Of a DNA stretch of 64,000 nt, positions 27,062 through 36,926 are shown piece by piece. The position numbers and the translations under genes are program-made. Origin of the DNA: Paraburkholderia edwinii (lineage in GTDB: Bacteria > Pseudomonadota > Gammaproteobacteria > Burkholderiales > Burkholderiaceae); the NCBI RefSeq assembly GCF_019428685.1, contig NZ_CP080095.1, forward strand, positions 2,728,001-2,792,000, given 5' to 3'. The notes beneath the pieces were generated by a model that searched no databases, had not been told where the DNA came from, and was given only the letters and a program-made list of their open reading frames with translations. The number at the start of each line of letters is the position of its first letter. The stretch's first letter is position 1.

Positions 27062-27877
27062 TCATCGTCCAGTGGCCGCAGCAGGTTGCTGACCCGTACT
27101 TGCGAAAAAGTGCGCCGCCGCGTCGATTTCGGCATCGGTCATATTCCGCGCAATGTTACGCATCTGCGCATCGATGTCGTTGTGGCGTTCGCCCTTTGAG
27201 AAAGCCGTCAATTGCTCGTGTAGATACGACTCAGGCATGCCCTGTAGCAAAGGCGCGGCCGCCTTGTGACCCACACCCCCGTGGCAAGTCGCACACGCAA
27301 CGATGTTTCTCACCGGCGCACCCTGCGCGACGATCGGCGGTGCAGTCGGCTCGTCGCCGTAGCGTCGCGGCATATCGGCTTTTCGGGAGCCGAAGAACAT
27401 CGCAAGATCTCGCGCGTCGCGCTCAGTGAGGCCCGCAGCGATCGTCGTCATAATGACGTTGGTTCGCGCACCCGATTTGAAATCAATCAGTTGCTTGTAG
27501 ACGAACGCCGCATCCTGCGCCGCAAGGTCCGGCGCCACCTGTAAGCTCGCGTTGTGACAGCCTGAGCAGCGCGTGGCGAGCGTCGCGCCACGGCCAACCG
27601 CCTCGTCGTTCGTCACACTGAGCAACTGTGGCGTCACCATGACCGTGCTCCTTTGCGCACCCGGCGTCACCACATCGCTGGTTTGAGTCAGCCAGGGGCG
27701 CGGCACACCGGCCGCGCTGCAGATCGCGTTCCAGATTCCCTGAAACTGCGGGTCACGCTGTGCAGAGGGCAGCCAGACGAAGCCGATCAGCGCCGATACG
27801 AATATGACTGTCAGCATGCCGCCCGCGGCCGTCACTAACCAGCGGTTCTGCAGAGAAAAAATGCGCTCGTTATCCAT
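27062..27877 (-). CDS. Membrane-anchored dihaem cytochrome c (c4-like)
   Basis: This 271-residue protein has one N-terminal membrane helix (residues ~14-35) and two c-type haem sites: CSGCH at 104-108 and CATCH at 195-199. Each is followed by a Met-containing helix of the cytochrome c4 type. It begins 8 bp inside the end of the oxidase subunit I gene. It is the likely electron donor to the oxidase, fixed on the periplasmic face. Its haems need the system II proteins encoded nearby. Confidence 0.9.
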   Translation of the reverse strand: MDNERIFSLQNRWLVTAAGGMLTVIFVSALIGFVWLPSAQRDPQFQGIWNAICSAAGVPRPWLTQTSDVVTPGAQRSTVMVTPQLLSVTNDEAVGRGATLATRCSGCHNASLQVAPDLAAQDAAFVYKQLIDFKSGARTNVIMTTIAAGLTERDARDLAMFFGSRKADMPRRYGDEPTAPPIVAQGAPVRNIVACATCHGGVGHKAAAPLLQGMPESYLHEQLTAFSKGERHNDIDAQMRNIARNMTDAEIDAAAHFFASTGQQPAAATGR

Positions 27878-29504
27878 GGCTGCCCCCTCGCGCGACTGGA
27901 ATCGCAGGAACCGAGGTTCCTGCTCGAGTGAGCAGCGATGCGACGGGATACCCGTAGTTGAACACCGTCAGCGCGATCATCAGTGCGAGCCACAAGCGAA
28001 AGCCGTTAAGTGCGGCCGGTAACGCCTCGCTTTGATGGACCGGAACGCTAAAGCCGTATTCGCCCGGTTCGACGCGCGGAGATCGATGGGCACGCACCAG
28101 AATTGCCACGAACAGTGCTGCCGATACGAGAACGACAAGTGCGCCTGCGACCGACATGATGACGGGTACAGCCTGTGCGGCAATTTCGGCGTTCGTATAG
28201 TCGTAGTAGGCCATGCGTCGCGGCATGCCCTGAATGCCTGTCAGATGCCACGGCAGCGTGAGCACGAGCATGCCGATAAACCATAGCCACAATTGAACGC
28301 GCATCAGCTTGAAGTCGGTCATCGCGCGGCCGGTCAGATGAGGCCACAGGTCGTAGGCGATGGCGAAATACATGATGACGACCGCACCGGCAAAAATTAA
28401 ATGAAAGTGCCCCGTCACCCACTGTGTGTTGTGGATCGTCGAATCGAGCTGGTAGCTCATGTTGATGAGACCACCTGCGCCGCCAAGACCCAGCATGATG
28501 AACGAGAAGCAGACGGCCAGCATCATGGGGTTGTCCCACGGCAGCGCCTTGAGCCAGCGCAGCCTGCCGGAGCCGCCGCGCATGCGTGCCGCAATCTCGA
28601 CCGACGCACAGATCGTGAACACTGTCAGCAAGGTCGGAATCGCGACGAGCGTAGTAAAGACCGAGTGCAGGAACTTGAAGCCCGATCCAACCTGAGGATC
28701 GGCGAACAGGTGATGAATACCGATCGGCATCGACACGACCAGAAACAGCACGAATGAAACTCTTGCCATCGAATCGCTGTAAAGCCGCCCGCCGATCGCG
28801 CGAGGGACGATCGTGTAATACGCGATGTAGGCGGGCATCAGCCAGAAGTAGACGATTGCGTGCAAGGTCCAGGAAAAGAACACACGCGCGAGCCCGGCAT
28901 TAATGGTGGATTTGAATCCGAGTGCGACCGGAAGGATCTGAAAAATCAATTCGATCGCTGCACCCACAGCCGTCCAGCCCCACAGATAGGCACTCGCGAC
29001 ACTCGCGAACATCGCAAGCGGAACCGGCTTCCCTCGATTCGCGCGCTTCCAGACAAGCAGGTTGACCGACATTAGCGCGACCCAGATCCATGAGCCAACG
29101 ACGATCAACACGACGCCGATGTAGTAGAGCGCACTGCCGATCAGCGGCGGATAGAAGGTGTACAGCACCGAAGCCGTACCGATGGCGATTGCAATGACTG
29201 CCATCACGAGACCGGCAAGCACCAGCACGAAGCCTGTCCACGCCCAGCGTAAGCCGGCGAGCGTCGTCTTCAGCGAAAGCTCGGTAATGGCATAACCGAA
29301 GCCCATCGCCACCAGAGTGGGGAACACATAGCCCATCGTCGTGCCGTGCGCCGTCACCGAGCGGTAGTAGAGGTCCGGATCGTTAAGCGGCGGATGCAAG
29401 GGACTGCGGGCAACCATCTGCCACGCGCCCAGCACGAGCGCGATGGCGAAGCTCGCGAAGGCGAGCCAGAAATGAGCAAGAACGAGTTTTCGGTTAACGA
29501 GCAC
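27870..29504 (-). CDS. ba3-type (type B) cytochrome c oxidase subunit I
   Basis: This 544-residue haem-copper oxidase has about 13 membrane helices. Low-spin haem ligands are the His in TAHGTTMGY and one in TGHFHL. The CuB ligands are the His in LHAIVYFWLMPAY, with the cross-linking Tyr four residues on, and HH in GIHHLFADPQV. The second His of TGHFHL serves the active-site haem. This pattern is of the Thermus ba3 class, which has high oxygen affinity. The start is a GTG with GGAG 8 bp upstream, overlapping subunit II by 11 bp. Confidence 0.93.
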   Translation of the reverse strand: MLVNRKLVLAHFWLAFASFAIALVLGAWQMVARSPLHPPLNDPDLYYRSVTAHGTTMGYVFPTLVAMGFGYAITELSLKTTLAGLRWAWTGFVLVLAGLVMAVIAIAIGTASVLYTFYPPLIGSALYYIGVVLIVVGSWIWVALMSVNLLVWKRANRGKPVPLAMFASVASAYLWGWTAVGAAIELIFQILPVALGFKSTINAGLARVFFSWTLHAIVYFWLMPAYIAYYTIVPRAIGGRLYSDSMARVSFVLFLVVSMPIGIHHLFADPQVGSGFKFLHSVFTTLVAIPTLLTVFTICASVEIAARMRGGSGRLRWLKALPWDNPMMLAVCFSFIMLGLGGAGGLINMSYQLDSTIHNTQWVTGHFHLIFAGAVVIMYFAIAYDLWPHLTGRAMTDFKLMRVQLWLWFIGMLVLTLPWHLTGIQGMPRRMAYYDYTNAEIAAQAVPVIMSVAGALVVLVSAALFVAILVRAHRSPRVEPGEYGFSVPVHQSEALPAALNGFRLWLALMIALTVFNYGYPVASLLTRAGTSVPAIPVARGGSHG

Positions 29505-30063
29505 AGCTTATTCTCCGTCCGCGGCTACGACGCATGAGGTCGTCGAAAGTACGCTTCTCGATCACTTTGACGTGAGCCCACATGCCCTGATGTCCGGTTC
29601 CGCAGAACTCGTGGCACGGCATCAGATGGTCGGCGGGATTGGCGAAGGTCGTGTGAAACGTGGACACGTAGCCGGGTTCGATCATCGAATTGATATTGGT
29701 GCCGGTGATCAGCATGCCGTGGATCACGTCGGCGCTGGTCGCGCGAAACGTGACCGGCACGTTCGCCGGCACAAGAATGCATTGCGGCGTAAATGAATAT
29801 TGCTGGGCAACGATGCGCACCGTGACCGATCCGTCAGGCTCGGTCGCGGTACCCAGATTTTCTTCGACGAACTCGCCGCTCGTGTTCAGCGTTTCTGGCT
29901 GTATCGTCTCGACGCGTGACGGCGGCATCATCGCCCAGTGCAGGCCGGTGAACACCACCACACCGACGAGCACGAGCAGAATCGCGCTCATCAGCATCGC
30001 CCACTTCCGTTCAATGCGCTCGATGATGCTTTTCGAGGCAGACTCCGTTCCGCGCGTGCTCAT
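29494..30063 (-). CDS. ba3-type cytochrome c oxidase subunit II (CuA)
   Basis: This 189-residue protein has one membrane helix (residues ~24-46) and a periplasmic cupredoxin domain. The CuA site is the His of DVIHGML plus CHEFCGTGHQGM, which provides two Cys, the Glu backbone position, His and Met. The short Arg-rich tail overlaps the subunit I start. The ATG overlaps the stop of the small upstream gene (ATGA). It accepts electrons from a cytochrome c or HiPIP and passes them to subunit I. Confidence 0.93.
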   Translation of the reverse strand: MSTRGTESASKSIIERIERKWAMLMSAILLVLVGVVVFTGLHWAMMPPSRVETIQPETLNTSGEFVEENLGTATEPDGSVTVRIVAQQYSFTPQCILVPANVPVTFRATSADVIHGMLITGTNINSMIEPGYVSTFHTTFANPADHLMPCHEFCGTGHQGMWAHVKVIEKRTFDDLMRRSRGRRISCAR

Positions 30064-30218
30064 TGAATGACGCCGCGCGGCAGAAACACGAGAAAGTAAA
30101 AGGCGAACCAGATCGCGAAGACGATCGCAGTCGCGGAGCCCGCGAGTACGATCGCCCCTGACGGCCCCGCCTGCACAATGCTTTCGATATCGGCTTGTTT
30201 CTCTTTACTGACAATCAT
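30060..30218 (-). CDS. Small oxidase subunit, IIa-like (52 residues)
   Basis: This ORF is shorter than usual annotation cut-offs. It encodes a short polar N terminus (MIVSKEKQADIES) and then one membrane helix (AIVFAIWFAFYFLVFL), ending in RGVIQ. Its stop overlaps the subunit II ATG by 4 bp. Type B oxidases of the Thermus class carry a separate single-helix subunit IIa that replaces the first helix of a usual subunit II. Length, topology and position all fit that. It is the first gene of the IIa-II-I-cytochrome c operon. Confidence 0.8.
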   Translation of the reverse strand: MIVSKEKQADIESIVQAGPSGAIVLAGSATAIVFAIWFAFYFLVFLPRGVIQ

Positions 30219-30390
30219 ACGTTTCGGCTCGGTCGATGAATGAGTCTTCGATCAGGAACTTGCACAGACACGCAAGGAGCGGACAGTGCCGCCACGATGG
30301 AAGAATGCGTCCGGAAAGTTGGATTCAACGCATTCGCGACTTTATGCCAACGTCACCGCCCCTATCAATCGAAACGACGTATGCTTGCCA

Positions 30391-30402
30391 ATACATTCGT
30401 AT
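30391..30402. promoter_or_regulatory. ATAC-N4-GTAT palindrome, site 4
   Basis: ATACATTCGTAT lies 173 bp before the start of the oxidase operon (30218, reading left). On the minus strand it directly precedes a TTGGCA hexamer with a TTGATA hexamer 17 bp on, so it sits where an activator would bind. Confidence 0.5.
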
Positions 30403-30690
30403 ATTGGGTGAATGGAAAATGCGGGGAATCGAGTTAGATTCCCGTGTGAAGCCGTTACGGAAAAGATCAGCAGTCCAACCGGAAATCTGATCTGCAGCGA
30501 CAGAGGTGGTTATTGATGATGGAACGCATCTGAGGTCGCGACGGACCACGCCGCAGACGCGTGGATATGCTTACGTGCATCGGTGCGATCTTGCATATGC
30601 GTGTGCAAGCCATATCGATTTTATTCGGCAGTATGAATTCGATCACTATGTGCGATCATGCGCGCTTGCGAAATAAAAAAGTGAAAGTCG

Positions 30691-30702
30691 ATACGGATGT
30701 AT
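30691..30702. promoter_or_regulatory. ATAC-N4-GTAT palindrome, site 3
   Basis: ATACGGATGTAT lies about 158 bp before receiver copy 2, the same distance as site 1 from receiver copy 1. The flanking sequence is also alignable between the two copies. Confidence 0.5.
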
Positions 30703-30859
30703 AAACTGCGTCTGCGAACAACTGGCGTACTATTGCGCTGACATTGCGCGCTTCTCCATGGACATCGATCGGTTGCAGAGGCCCGCCTGACACGATTAAA
30801 AAAGCAGAACCTTGCTCGCATTTCAAGCAGGTTCTGCTTACTGTTCCCGAGAGCACAAG

Positions 30860-31225
30860 ATGATCGTAGTCGTAGACGACGACCCGTCTGTTCGTGAGGC
30901 CGTCGAAAATCTCATTGCCTCCCGGGGCCTGCCAGTGCGCAGTTATAGCTCGGCGGAGCAATTCCTTGCCTCTGGTGATTTTGATTCGGTTACCTGTGTG
31001 GTGACGGATATCCAGATGCCGGGGATGAGTGGCCTGCAATTGCAGCATTACTTGCGCGCGATTCACTGTTCAGCGCCGGTGATTCTGATGACCGCCTATT
31101 TCGACGAAAGCGCACGGCGCGAAGCGATGACCCGTGGTGCCGCGGCGTATCTGATCAAGCCCTTCAGCAGCGCCGGTCTGATCAGGGAAATCCATCGCGC
31201 ACTCGCGTTGCGCGAGTCGTCGTGA
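30860..31225 (+). CDS. Single-domain response regulator (receiver only), copy 2
   Basis: This 121-residue receiver is nearly identical to the 4037-4402 protein and shares VVDDDPSVREAVENLIASR (19 residues), VVTDIQMPG and the IKPFSS lysine. There is no output domain. The main differences are Val for Ile in the acidic pocket and changes in the last helix. It is followed 166 bp later by a FixJ-type regulator on the same strand. The ATG at 30860 is the counterpart of 4037. The two copies probably share a kinase. Confidence 0.9.
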   Translation: MIVVVDDDPSVREAVENLIASRGLPVRSYSSAEQFLASGDFDSVTCVVTDIQMPGMSGLQLQHYLRAIHCSAPVILMTAYFDESARREAMTRGAAAYLIKPFSSAGLIREIHRALALRESS

Positions 31226-31391
31226 ATTTTATTCGGCTGGCAAGATGGACGAATAGTGACTCATGTCGGACTTTTTGATTCGATGTCCAATATAAAATTC
31301 GTGCCCCTTCTAATCTCTTCGCTCTGTACTCACGCGTGGCGTCGAGGCAATGCGCGGAGGTAAACCGCACACCAATACATAGGAGCTGGGC

Positions 31392-32048
31392 GTGGCAGCA
31401 TCTGCAATTGCATCGGACGATCAGCTTGGTTCGATGGTCTTCGTCGTCGACGATGACGATTCAGTTCGGGAAGCTCTTCGAGGATTACTGAAATCCGTGG
31501 GCCTTTGTTCGAAGGCTTTTTCAACCGCGCAGGCATTCCTCGAATTCGACGAGGCGGACACGGGCGCATACGCAAGGTGTCTGGTAGTTGATGTTCGTAT
31601 GCCCGGGATCGGGGGCCTTGACCTGCAAAACCGTCTCGCGCAAAGAAGGCGCGTTCCGCCGATCATTTTCATGTCGGCGTTCGGCGACGTCGCCATGACG
31701 GCCAAGGCAATGAAAGCGGGCGCGCGGGACTTCCTGTCCAAACCGTTTCGCGATCAGGACATGCTCGACGCAGTCTCCTCAGCGCTGAAATACGACGAGC
31801 AGAGGCAAGCGATCGAGCAATCGCGCGAAAGTCTGGAGACGCTCTATCGTTCTCTTTCCGGCCGCGAGCGCGCGCTTCTGCAGATGTTGGGCGATGGGCT
31901 GATGAACAAGCAGATTGCCTCGAAACTCTGCTTAAGCGAAGTCACCATCAAGACGGGGCGTAAGTCATTGATGACAAAGATGAAGGCTCGAAGCTTCGCA
32001 CAATTGATTAAGATGGAAGATATGATAAGAGGATTAGACGACCGCTGA
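31392..32048 (+). CDS. FixJ-type response regulator, copy 2
   Basis: This 218-residue protein has a receiver (VVDDDDSVREALRG, acceptor aspartate in VVDVRMPG, KPFRDQDML) and a LuxR HTH (LSGRERALLQMLGDGLMNKQIA). It is close to the protein at 7832-8569. It starts with GTG, preceded by AGGAG. The region from TGGACGAATAG (about 31243) to the start resembles that before copy 1, so both are probably controlled alike. The target sites are unknown; the ATAC-N4-GTAT palindromes are candidates. Confidence 0.9.
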   Translation: MAASAIASDDQLGSMVFVVDDDDSVREALRGLLKSVGLCSKAFSTAQAFLEFDEADTGAYARCLVVDVRMPGIGGLDLQNRLAQRRRVPPIIFMSAFGDVAMTAKAMKAGARDFLSKPFRDQDMLDAVSSALKYDEQRQAIEQSRESLETLYRSLSGRERALLQMLGDGLMNKQIASKLCLSEVTIKTGRKSLMTKMKARSFAQLIKMEDMIRGLDDR

Positions 32049-32256
32049 TGTCAAGCGGGTCGCACCACACGTAGTATTAGCCATTTGCTTAACCGGCGCG
32101 CGGCATCCTGCGGATGCAAGCTGTTTGATCCCGGTTGAATTTCGGACGGTCTTGTGTCTCAGGAATAGAATGGAAAGGCGCCCCGCTGGGAATATTGATG
32201 AACACCATGCCTGTGAGATGTTCTGTGCGACTTGACTCATCTCATACGGAGATGAC

Positions 32257-34281
32257 ATGAAAACCGCAGGTACACCGATGGACTGGTTCGCGAGCCCGGT
32301 GGCCGACACCAGCGTCCAGGCCGCTTGGGAGCGTCTGATTCAAGGTGGTAATTCGTCAACGGATGGGTTGCGTGGAATTGTTGGCGAATCCTGGCGCCGA
32401 TGCCTGGATGGCCGCGTGGATCCCGATGCAGCCTGTGCTCCACCTCCGCTGGAAGAAGAACCGCTCTTCGACTTGCGTGCGAGGAGCGGCCAACTGATGC
32501 GCGCCAGCGTACCGTTTATCAATCAGACCCGTGAGTTCCTATCGCAGACAGGGACCATCCTGTTGCTCGCAGATCCAGATGGGATGATTCTGGAGCATGC
32601 CGGAGATACGCGCATTATGGGACCGGCCGGTGAGGTTCATCTGGCGCCCGGTTGTATCTGGAACGAGCTCAGTTCCGGGACCAATGCGATCGGCACTGCT
32701 TTGGCGTTGATGCAGCCAGTACAGATACATGGCGCGGAGCATTTCTGCGCGGGAATCAAACGGTGGACGTGCTCCGCTACGGTAATCCGCGATCCGGTCG
32801 ACCGCACCGTACTCGGCGTCCTGGACGTCTCGGGACTTGCGAAAACATACAACCGACATAGTTTGGCGTTTATCGTCTCAATGGCCGGGCGTATCGAAGG
32901 CAGCCTCGGCAAGCTCGCCATGGAGCGGCGACTGCGGCTGATGGCATGTTGCTGGGCCTATTGCTCCGGGCGTGCGGACGGCGTGATTGTCGTGGACGAT
33001 CGCGGACGCATCGTCAGGGCAAATTCGCAGGCCCCGGCCGCATTTGCGCGGCTTGGTATTTCGGGCGCCCTGGAGAGCGCTTTTCCCATCCCGGACATCA
33101 CAAGGATCGCCGCAGGGTCGAAGGCGCCGCAAGAAGCAGCGTGGCTAAACCTCGCGCGCATCGAAAGGGTTTCCGAAGGCAGCGAGCTACTTGGCTTCAT
33201 GCTAATCGCACCAGCGGTCACCCGACGGCCCACTTTGCTCTCCGACTCGCCGCTTGCGGCCCCATCAACGCCAGCGCCCGCGTTTTCCCGCATTGTTGGC
33301 ACGAGTCCCGCGCTGAGTGCAACGATCCAGAAAGCGCGACAACTCGCAAAAGCGTCGGTCCCGGTGCTCATCGTCGGCGAATCGGGTGTGGGCAAAGAAC
33401 TGTTTGCGCAAGGAATCCATCAGGCTAGCGAGAGGGCCGACGGCCCCTTCATAGCGTTGAACTGCGGCGGCATGTCGCGCGATCTTCTAACGAGCGAACT
33501 CTTTGGTTACGCGGAAGGGGCGTTTACCGGCGCGTGTAAATCGGGCATGACGGGGAAAATAGAAGCTGCGAATCACGGTACGCTGTTCCTTGATGAAATC
33601 GGAGAAATGCCTCTCGACATCCAGCCCTATCTGCTGCGCGTGCTGGAAGAAGGAGAAATATATCGACTAGGCGAGAACACGGCTCGCAAGGTCGACTTCC
33701 GCCTTGTCGCCGCAACGAATCGCGATCTGCGTGCGGATGTGACTGACGGCAAATTCCGCATGGATCTGTACTACCGGCTGGCCGTCACCCACATCGCGAT
33801 CCCGCCGCTGCGTGAACGCAAGGATGACTTGCAAGGGTTGATCGAGCACTGGCTGCATGTCTTGCGCGAACGGTACGGCGCGGTCAATGCCGTGTTCGAC
33901 GACGCGGCGCATGCCTGCTTGTTGAACTATGCATGGCCGGGTAACGTGCGTGAGTTGCGTAATGCGATTGAGTGCGCGGTGCTCATGACCGAAGGTGGCG
34001 TGATCACGGTGAATGAGCTTCCACCTGAGGTGCGCGTCAACGCGTCTCCCATGGACGCCCGGCCGGCGGCATCCTTACCCGGGGGCGAGCTTGCTCGCCA
34101 GAAGGCGCGCTCTCTGGAAACGGCGGAAGCGGAGGCGATCCGGACGGCGATCCAGCAAAGCCAAGGCAACCTGACTCAGGCGGCGGCACAGCTAGGCATA
34201 GCAAAAAGCACGCTGTATCTGAAGATGAGCAAGTACGCCTTGACGCGCGATTCTGTCGCAGCACGGCGCGTCATTCGATGA
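32257..34281 (+). CDS. AcoR-like sigma-54-dependent transcriptional activator, copy 1
   Basis: This 674-residue protein has an N-terminal GAF-type sensor region (residues ~60-310). An AAA+ central domain follows, with Walker A GESGVGKE, the sigma-54-contact loop GAFTGA and the Walker B segment [11 protein letters not shown] Fis-type HTH ends the protein (NLTQAAAQLGIAKSTLYLKM). The architecture is that of AcoR, which responds to acetoin. No catabolic target gene is beside it. It is convergent with a close paralogue at 34384-36411. Confidence 0.92.
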   Translation: MKTAGTPMDWFASPVADTSVQAAWERLIQGGNSSTDGLRGIVGESWRRCLDGRVDPDAACAPPPLEEEPLFDLRARSGQLMRASVPFINQTREFLSQTGTILLLADPDGMILEHAGDTRIMGPAGEVHLAPGCIWNELSSGTNAIGTALALMQPVQIHGAEHFCAGIKRWTCSATVIRDPVDRTVLGVLDVSGLAKTYNRHSLAFIVSMAGRIEGSLGKLAMERRLRLMACCWAYCSGRADGVIVVDDRGRIVRANSQAPAAFARLGISGALESAFPIPDITRIAAGSKAPQEAAWLNLARIERVSEGSELLGFMLIAPAVTRRPTLLSDSPLAAPSTPAPAFSRIVGTSPALSATIQKARQLAKASVPVLIVGESGVGKELFAQGIHQASERADGPFIALNCGGMSRDLLTSELFGYAEGAFTGACKSGMTGKIEAANHGTLFLDEIGEMPLDIQPYLLRVLEEGEIYRLGENTARKVDFRLVAATNRDLRADVTDGKFRMDLYYRLAVTHIAIPPLRERKDDLQGLIEHWLHVLRERYGAVNAVFDDAAHACLLNYAWPGNVRELRNAIECAVLMTEGGVITVNELPPEVRVNASPMDARPAASLPGGELARQKARSLETAEAEAIRTAIQQSQGNLTQAAAQLGIAKSTLYLKMSKYALTRDSVAARRVIR

Positions 34282-34383
34282 CGTAGGCCTGTGAAATCTA
34301 CGGTCACGTGGATGCCAATCTCTTGCAGCCCTGTCATACCGGTGTCCGTGTTTCGCTAGCCTAACGCCCGACGGCCTCTGCGC

Positions 34384-36411
34384 TTAGCTTGAAGAACTCC
34401 GACGGGCGGTCAGAATGTCGTCCGCAAGTCCGTACTTCGCGATCTTCTGATAGAGCGTACTCTTCGCGACTCCAAGTTGTGTGGCCGCCGCGGTGAGATT
34501 CCCCCGAGACTGCTGTATCGCGAGCCTGATCGACTCGGCTTCGGCCTGCTGAAGTGAACGCACTTCGCGGGGCTCCGCCTCGGAAGGTCCAGTCGATGGC
34601 TGATCTCGCGCACCGGCAAATAAATGAGGGGAGTGGATTTCCGCTGGCAGATCGCCAACTTTGATCACGCCGTCGCAGGCCATCAGCACCGCGCCTTCGA
34701 TCGCATTGCGCAATTCGCGCACGTTACCGGGCCACGCGTAGTTCATCAGACACTCATACGCCGTGTCATCGATTACGACATCGTCGGTGCCAAAGCGGTC
34801 GCGCGAGACGCGTAACCAGTGTTCGAGCAGGTCAGGCAAGTCGGTTTTACGTTCTCGCAGCGGGGGGATTGAGATGTTTGTAACGGCCACCCGGTAGTAA
34901 AGGTCGGTGCGGAACCTTCCATCAGCGATTTCCGCTCGCAAATCCCGATGCGTTGCCGCGATCAAACGGAAATTGACCTTCCGGGCCGTGTTCTCTCCGA
35001 GCCGAAAGACCTCGCCTTCCTCCAATACGCGTAGCAAATGCGGTTGGATATCGAGAGGCATCTCGCCGATTTCATCGAGGAACAGTGTGCCGTTATCCGC
35101 CGCCTCGATCTTTCCTGTCATGCCAGATCTGCGTGCGCCGGTAAATGCACCTTCTGCGTAACCAAAAAGCTCGCTCGTCAACAGGTCCCGGGACAAGCTG
35201 CCACAATTCAGCGCCACGAAGGGGCCATCGGTCCTCGTGCTGGACTGATGGATGCCGCGCGCAAACAGCTCCTTTCCCACACCCGTTTCGCCGAGGAGCA
35301 AAACCGGAACTGCAACTTTGGCAAGCTGCCGTGCTTTCTGAAGAGCGGCGCGCAACAGAAAGCTCTTGCCGATGATGCGGGAAAACGCGTGGGTAGGCTC
35401 GGATTCAACCGTCAGCATTGGATCCCGCCGTGAACTGGCAAACCTGATGCTTACCGGAGCAATCAACATAAAACCGAGCGTATCAGCGCCGTCTTTGACG
35501 CGTTCGATTCGCGCCATGCGAAGCCACTCTGAAGATTGCGGCGGCGCTGCCCCCTCTGCGATTGCCGCGATGTCCGGGATCGGGAAGGCGCCTTCCAGCG
35601 CGCCCGCGACGCCGAGACGGGCGAATGCGGCTCGCGCCTGTGGGTTCGTTTTGATCAGGCGTCCGAACTCGTCGACTATCGCCACACCGTCCGCACGTCC
35701 GGAACAGTATGCAAGACTGTTCTCCAGCAGGCGCAAATGGCGCTCCATGGTGACCCGGCCGAGTCGGTTCTCGATCCGTGAGGCTAGCGTGACAATGAAT
35801 GGGAGACTGTGCTGACTGTAAGTATGGGCAAGCCCTGAAACATCGACTCCGCCGAGCACAGTGCCGTCTTGCGGATCGCAGATCACAGTCGCGGCGCACG
35901 TCCACCGTTTCATCGCCATGCAGAAATGTTCCGCGCTATGGATCTGTACAGGCTGCCGCAGAGCAAGAGCAGTACCAATTGCGTTAGTCCCACCCGTGCG
36001 TTCCGTCCAGCTGCAGCCAGGTATCAAGCGGAGTTCCCCCAATGGGCCAACGATGCGCGAGTCACCTGCCAGTTCGAGAATCGTTCCGTTTGGATCGGTA
36101 AGAACCAGCACGGTTTCTGTCTGACACAGAAGCTCGCGGGTCTGCTCGATAAGCGGCGCAACGGCGTTCAATAGCCGGTGATTCCTGGTTCGCAGGTCGA
36201 AAACACGGTTTTCGTCGAGGGGCGGGGGGCCGCTTTTAGCGTCAGGGTCTACCTGTCCATCCAGGCATCGCTGCCACGAAGCGTCAATGATCGCGCGCAC
36301 ACCGCTGAGAGGCGGCTCGCGTCCCTCGATCACGCGCTCCCACGCCGACATGACGCTGGCATCCTGATCCGGACTGGAAAACCAATCCAATGATGTGCTC
36401 GTCGTTCTCAC
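34384..36411 (-). CDS. AcoR-like sigma-54-dependent transcriptional activator, copy 2
   Basis: This 675-residue paralogue of the 32257-34281 protein has the same GAF, AAA+ and Fis order. Key motifs are [24 protein letters not shown] and [20 protein letters not shown]. The N-terminal sensor regions share motifs such as [15 protein letters not shown]. The two genes are tail-to-tail with a gap of about 100 bp, as after an inverted duplication. Its divergent neighbour, a FixJ-type regulator, has a sigma-54-like promoter and is a plausible target. Confidence 0.92.
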   Translation of the reverse strand: MRTTSTSLDWFSSPDQDASVMSAWERVIEGREPPLSGVRAIIDASWQRCLDGQVDPDAKSGPPPLDENRVFDLRTRNHRLLNAVAPLIEQTRELLCQTETVLVLTDPNGTILELAGDSRIVGPLGELRLIPGCSWTERTGGTNAIGTALALRQPVQIHSAEHFCMAMKRWTCAATVICDPQDGTVLGGVDVSGLAHTYSQHSLPFIVTLASRIENRLGRVTMERHLRLLENSLAYCSGRADGVAIVDEFGRLIKTNPQARAAFARLGVAGALEGAFPIPDIAAIAEGAAPPQSSEWLRMARIERVKDGADTLGFMLIAPVSIRFASSRRDPMLTVESEPTHAFSRIIGKSFLLRAALQKARQLAKVAVPVLLLGETGVGKELFARGIHQSSTRTDGPFVALNCGSLSRDLLTSELFGYAEGAFTGARRSGMTGKIEAADNGTLFLDEIGEMPLDIQPHLLRVLEEGEVFRLGENTARKVNFRLIAATHRDLRAEIADGRFRTDLYYRVAVTNISIPPLRERKTDLPDLLEHWLRVSRDRFGTDDVVIDDTAYECLMNYAWPGNVRELRNAIEGAVLMACDGVIKVGDLPAEIHSPHLFAGARDQPSTGPSEAEPREVRSLQQAEAESIRLAIQQSRGNLTAAATQLGVAKSTLYQKIAKYGLADDILTARRSSSS

Positions 36412-36926
36412 TACGCCTCCCGTCGGGAGCGCTTCCCGAGGCGAGATCGTTCCTGCGCCGGCATGACTTCGACAGCTTTATTTCCTGAAGCCTTCTTGAC
36501 GGCTGCCGGGCATCGTCGCCGCGCCACGTGAATGATCTGGTGCGGAGAACCCTCAATTTAAACGGATCGCTTGTGGGTTCCGCTTTCATTCGACCGCAGC
36601 CCACTGATCTAAACGTCCGCCTATGCCGGGGTCTCCGTCCGAATTCTATGCGCTAGCCGTATGAAAATCGAACGCTTAAGCGATGGGCGATTACGGACGC
36701 GCAAGTGGGTACGTGAAAACTTCCGCGAAATCAATAACATGCGATAGCCGGATCGTCCTGGCACAGTCAGTGCATTAACAGGCGCGTACCCGCCGCTCTG
36801 GTCACATCTCGTGGAACAGCCTCGGCGACATCACACGAGATGCTTCAGGAGTGAAGTCTTGCACAACGGAACCATGCCGGTGGCGACGCGGCATCTCCCC
36901 GGACTGCTGTGTAGCAGGAGGATATT
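36412..36926. other. Divergent intergenic region with sigma-54-like promoter
   Basis: This 515-bp region has no supportable gene. It contains a CGCTTAAGCG palindrome (36673-36682), about 80 bp before the sigma-54-like site at 36759, in a position suited to an enhancer-binding protein. Confidence 0.45.
36759..36774 (+). promoter_or_regulatory. Sigma-54-type promoter (-24/-12)
   Basis: TGGCAC-AGTCA-GTGCA has GG and GC separated by exactly 10 bp, as needed for sigma-54. It reads toward the FixJ-type gene whose start is about 150 bp away, and lies beside a gene for a sigma-54 activator. Confidence 0.55.

Larger units (their letters stand above)
30219..30859. other. Divergent intergenic region, oxidase operon and receiver copy 2
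   Basis: This 641-bp region has no supportable gene. It contains two ATAC-N4-GTAT palindromes (30391-30402 and 30691-30702). On the minus strand TTGGCA lies just after the first palindrome, followed 17 bp later by TTGATA, a possible oxidase promoter. An imperfect repeat of AGCAGAACCTTGC/GCAAGGTTCTGCT type lies at about 30803-30838, just before the receiver gene. Confidence 0.5.

Noticed and set aside
33297..33314. TGGCAC with GC 10 bp later as a sigma-54 promoter
   Set aside because: It lies inside the coding region of an AcoR-like gene with no downstream start.
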